A stretch of DNA of 47,414 bases from Veillonella sp. R32 (GTDB lineage: Bacteria; Bacillota; Negativicutes; Veillonellales; Veillonellaceae). The translations under genes and the position numbers were made by a program. The first letter of the stretch is position 1; each line of letters starts with the position of its first letter. Of this stretch, positions 45,206 to 47,414 are shown in pieces. A model generated the notes under the pieces. The model was not told the origin of the DNA and did not search any database. It saw only the letters and a list, made by a program, of their open reading frames with translations. The stretch lies in assembly GCF_010093125.1 (NCBI RefSeq), contig NZ_NMZQ01000040.1, positions 1 to 47,414 on the forward strand, written 5' to 3'.

Positions 45206-45318
45206 GAGTAAAGTGAAATTTTCTATAGAAAATAAGCTGAGTATTAATTTCAGAGTTAGGTTACGATAAATTATACTAAAAATTATGATAAAAATTTTAT
45301 TTATATCATATATAGGTA

Positions 45319-45347
45319 TTGTGTTTTACCGTTGCTTAGGTTATAAT
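45319..45347 (+). promoter_or_regulatory. Promoter of the rpsF-ssb-rpsR operon
   Basis: TTGTGT (45319-45324) and a perfect TATAAT (45342-45347) are exactly 17 bases apart. The start point would be about 70 bases before rpsF. The rest of the 306-bp gap to ddh is AT-rich, with only the ddh promoter candidate. Confidence 0.8.
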
Positions 45348-45378
45348 AGTAAGGCTTATTGATGGTAAGCGCTTCCTA

Positions 45379-45397
45379 CCCCTATGGAAGATAGGGG
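45379..45397 (+). promoter_or_regulatory. Leader hairpin of rpsF
   Basis: CCCCTAT and ATAGGGG form a perfect 7-bp stem with a GGAAG loop in the rpsF leader. Many bacteria have an S6:S18-binding element here. The conserved CCG box of that element was not found, so identity is uncertain. Confidence 0.35.
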
Positions 45398-45426
45398 CAT
45401 AAGTCCAAAAGAGGAGGTGATTTTGT

Positions 45427-45711
45427 ATGAACAAATACGAAGTCATGGTGATTGTGAAACCAGCCGAAGAAGAGACAACCAACGCGGTTATTGAAAAAGT
45501 AGAAGCTTTGATTGCTCGTGTAGGCGGCACAGTAGAAAAGGTAGATCGTTGGGGCAAGCGTCGTCTTGCTTACGCAGTGAAAAAATTCACTGACGGTTTC
45601 TACGTATTGGTTAACTTTGAAGCAGATCCTGCTGAAATCAAAGAAATCGATCGTGTATTGAAAATCAACGATGATGTCCTTAAACACCTAATTGTTAAAC
45701 ACGGCAAGTAA
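45427..45711 (+). CDS. rpsF: 30S ribosomal protein S6
   Basis: Small-subunit protein that binds S18 on the central domain of 16S rRNA. The sequence NKYEVMVIVKPAEEE at the start and KVDRWGKRRLAYAVKKFTDG in the middle follow the family. Length of 94 residues is standard. GAGGAGG precedes the ATG. It leads the rpsF-ssb-rpsR operon, the order kept in most Firmicutes. Confidence 0.98.
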   Translation: MNKYEVMVIVKPAEEETTNAVIEKVEALIARVGGTVEKVDRWGKRRLAYAVKKFTDGFYVLVNFEADPAEIKEIDRVLKINDDVLKHLIVKHGK

Positions 45712-45728
45712 GCTCTGGGAGGTTTATT

Positions 45729-46130
45729 ATGAACTCAGTACAGATCTTAGGTAATTTAGCTCGTGACCCTGAAGTGCGCTTTACTAAAACTGGTAGAGCC
45801 GTAGCAACATTTACAGTGGCTGCGACAAACACATATTTTGATTCCATAACCAATGAACAGAAGGAACAAACTGCCTTCATCAATTGCGTTGCATGGGGTA
45901 AATTAGGGGAAGCAGCTGGTAACCTGCGCAAAGGGAGCCGTTGTTTCGTTGAAGGTCGTTTAAATACCCGTTCCTATGAAACTCAGGATGGGCAAAAACG
46001 CTATGTTACTGAAGTAGTGGCTAACTTTGTTGGCCAGTCTTTAGATGCACAAAACGCTGATAGCTTTGGCGGTGGTTCATCTAATTTCGACAGCTTTGGT
46101 GGCGGTAACGAAGAAAACATTCCGTTCTAG
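45729..46130 (+). CDS. ssb: Single-stranded DNA-binding protein
   Basis: OB-fold protein that coats single-stranded DNA at replication forks. The start MNSVQILGNLARDPEVRFTK, the FINCVAWGKLGEAA strand and RCFVEGRLNTRSYETQDGQK are typical. The linker after the OB fold is short and Gly/Ser/Phe-rich (DSFGGGSSNFDSFGGG). The C-terminal NEENIPF keeps the acidic tip used to bind partners. At 133 residues it is shorter than the common 160-180. It starts 17 bp after rpsF. Confidence 0.97.
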   Translation: MNSVQILGNLARDPEVRFTKTGRAVATFTVAATNTYFDSITNEQKEQTAFINCVAWGKLGEAAGNLRKGSRCFVEGRLNTRSYETQDGQKRYVTEVVANFVGQSLDAQNADSFGGGSSNFDSFGGGNEENIPF

Positions 46131-46169
46131 TGTTTAGGACTCCTACTAATTCGAAAAGGAGGATTCACA

Positions 46170-46400
46170 ATGAGAAGAGATAGAGGCAGAAAGCCAAGAA
46201 GAAAAGTATGTAACTTCTGCGTTGATCATGTAGATCAAATCGACTATAAAGATATTGCTAAACTTCGTCGTTTTACGACTGAACGCGGCAAAATTCTTCC
46301 TCGTCGTATTTCTGGCACTTGCGCTAAACATCAGCGCAAATTAACTCTTGCAATTAAACGCGCTCGCGCTATTGCATTGTTGCCATTCACTGCAGAATAA
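46170..46400 (+). CDS. rpsR: 30S ribosomal protein S18 (cysteine-containing form)
   Basis: Partner of S6 on the small subunit. It begins [20 protein letters not shown] and has the family core [20 protein letters not shown]. Cys14 and Cys17, with a later Cys and His in GTCAKH, could bind zinc, as in C-plus ribosomal proteins. Length of 76 is standard. AAAGGAGG precedes the ATG. It ends the operon, and a strong terminator follows. Confidence 0.98.
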   Translation: MRRDRGRKPRRKVCNFCVDHVDQIDYKDIAKLRRFTTERGKILPRRISGTCAKHQRKLTLAIKRARAIALLPFTAE

Positions 46401-46416
46401 TCGCATAACAAATGAA

Positions 46417-46450
46417 AACCCAGTAACCATGATGGTTGCTGGGTTCTTTT
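46417..46450 (+). terminator. Terminator of the rpsF-ssb-rpsR operon
   Basis: AACCCAGTAACCAT pairs with ATGGTTGCTGGGTT (one G-U position), with TTTT shortly after. Confidence 0.9.
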
Positions 46451-46522
46451 ATTTTATAAAATGAGTTAAATGGGGGTAATTCGTGGTAGTAGCATCACTA
46501 TAGTATCCCCGAAACAATCAAA

Positions 46523-47226
46523 TCATGCTTCTATAGCACCCACCAATTTTTTTGATAACTGTGTCATGTTAGTACCGTATGGTAGCAAATTTACAGCTTC
46601 TAATAACTGGGATTGTGTTTTATGAGTGTACACATCTTGAGTAATATTACGGCTATTGGAGTGTCCTACAATTAGTTTAACCAGTATTTCATCAATACCA
46701 TAGTTGCTAGTAAAGGTAATAAAGGTATGACGGCCATCATGAGGTTTATGTTCTTCAAGTCCATAAATCTCTATTATTTCGTCATCTTGATGTGCCCAAA
46801 GTGTTTGCAAATCATCAAGGCTATATGGCTTATGCTTGTCTGATTTACCTAATGCTGGTAATTTAATTAATTCAGCATAGTTTTTTTGTATATAGTCATT
46901 TTCATAAGCTACTGTAAACACTGCGTTTAAGGTCACTTTAATTTGCCGTTTGTTTGCTGCAGATAATCCACAGTTATCGACAATATCTTGTAGTTGGGCA
47001 AGACGTATTTTCTGTATAGGCACTTTTAATAAATGCGTGCATCGACTTTTGGTCATGTTGTAATTGGCTACATTTGCTATACCTAAATTTTCTTTTTGCT
47101 TTATCATAAGGTTCTAAACTTCTTCAAAAGTAATATCTTTGGATAAAGATAATTCTGGTCACTTATTATAGGCTTCTAATTCTTCCAAAGCTTCTTTTTG
47201 AGTTGAGAAATGTCCTAATGATTTTT
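46523..47226 (-). pseudogene. Decayed phage-type tyrosine integrase
   Basis: The intact 194-codon part (46523-47107) carries an SAM-like core-binding stretch (LSAANKRQIKVTLNAVFTVA) and the second half of the catalytic domain: HDGRHTFITF, IVGHSNSRNI and nucleophile tyrosine in QDVYTHKT. About 70 residues that should hold the first catalytic arginine are missing between DDEIIEI and YGLEEH, an internal deletion. Upstream the same frame continues as an arm-binding domain (KSLGHFSTQKEALEELEAYN) but is broken by TGA at 47159-47161 and TAG at 47114-47116. It cannot make active integrase. Confidence 0.85.
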
Positions 47227-47232
47227 TATTTA

Positions 47233-47414
47233 TTATTTATGTTTAGATATTAATTCTTCAAGTTCTTTTAAGTCTTCTAAATCAGCTAGCTTAGCGTTTT
47301 CTTTTTTTCTTCGTGTATCAAAGTCGGTATAGGTATTATTGGCTCTTTGTCAAATTTTGGGGCGCTAAAGAGATTATGCACTCTTAGGAAGGACATGCGA
47401 CGTAATTGTTGTGT
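47233..47414 (-). pseudogene. 3' end of a broken gene of unknown function, cut by window edge
   Basis: The minus strand reads LRRMSFLRVHNLFSAPKFDKE in one frame, then DTRRKKENAKLADLEDLKEL and a few more residues to a TAA at 47235-47233 in another. A frameshift between about 47,300 and 47,345, possibly at a run of A residues, is implied. The ending has leucine-spaced, charged coiled-coil character. Its place beside the dead integrase suggests it came from the same mobile element. No function can be assigned. Confidence 0.4.

Noticed and set aside
45379-45397. Firm call of an S6:S18-binding leader
   Set aside because: The hairpin lies in the right place, but the conserved CCG element was not visible, so it is listed only as a weak candidate.

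Overview
The window looks like the replication-origin region of a low-GC Negativicutes chromosome, most likely Veillonella or a close relative. That is inferred from gene content and order, without any database search. The gene run rpmH-rnpA-yidD-yidC-jag-mnmE-mnmG-rsmG on the minus strand diverges from dnaA-dnaN-yaaA-recF-(DciA)-remB-gyrB on the plus strand. DnaA-box clusters lie on both sides of dnaA, so bidirectional replication probably starts between about 11.6 and 14.1 kb. Traits of a diderm Firmicute sit beside it: meso-diaminopimelate dehydrogenase, an RND pump, and B12-dependent methionine synthesis with a separate reactivation protein.

Layout. 1-121: start of an IS1182-like transposase, cut by the window edge. 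345-4,721: a methionine unit on the minus strand (SAM-I riboswitch, stand-alone MetH reactivation domain, MetH core, MetF). 4,844-11,568: tRNA/rRNA modification, membrane insertion, RNase P and L34 genes. 11,569-14,137: oriC and dnaA. 14,138-21,420: replication genes through gyrB, then a LysP-like permease where gyrA often sits. 21,440-23,334: a divergent DXS-like enzyme behind a MerR-type operator. 23,631-29,902: a CNNM/CorC-type membrane protein, then a MarR regulator divergent from an MFP-RND efflux pair. 30,045-31,302: an orphan small gene, an unexpected second DnaA-box cluster, tRNA-Arg(CCT), and an AT-rich stretch in which no gene was recognised. 31,303-45,120: transport and metabolism (SdaC-like serine/threonine transporter, glutamate-synthase-small-subunit-like protein, MalY/PatB aminotransferase, LTA-synthase-like sulfatase, OPT transporter, DUF3298 protein, flavoprotein/Crp pair, YchF, Ddh). 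45,427-46,400: the rpsF-ssb-rpsR operon. 46,523-47,414: a decayed tyrosine integrase and a broken neighbour of unknown function, the remains of an integrated element.

The genes left of oriC all run leftward and nearly all genes just right of it run rightward, as expected for co-orientation with replication. The points most worth following are: the DXS-like paralogue that has lost the arginines used to bind the substrate phosphate and sits behind a textbook MerR-family operator; the DnaA-box cluster about 16 kb from oriC; the DciA-type helicase-loader homologue with an added zinc-ribbon region; the asparagine/glycine/valine repeat inserted in RsmG; and a repeated GCTGTAAC hairpin family used as terminators.
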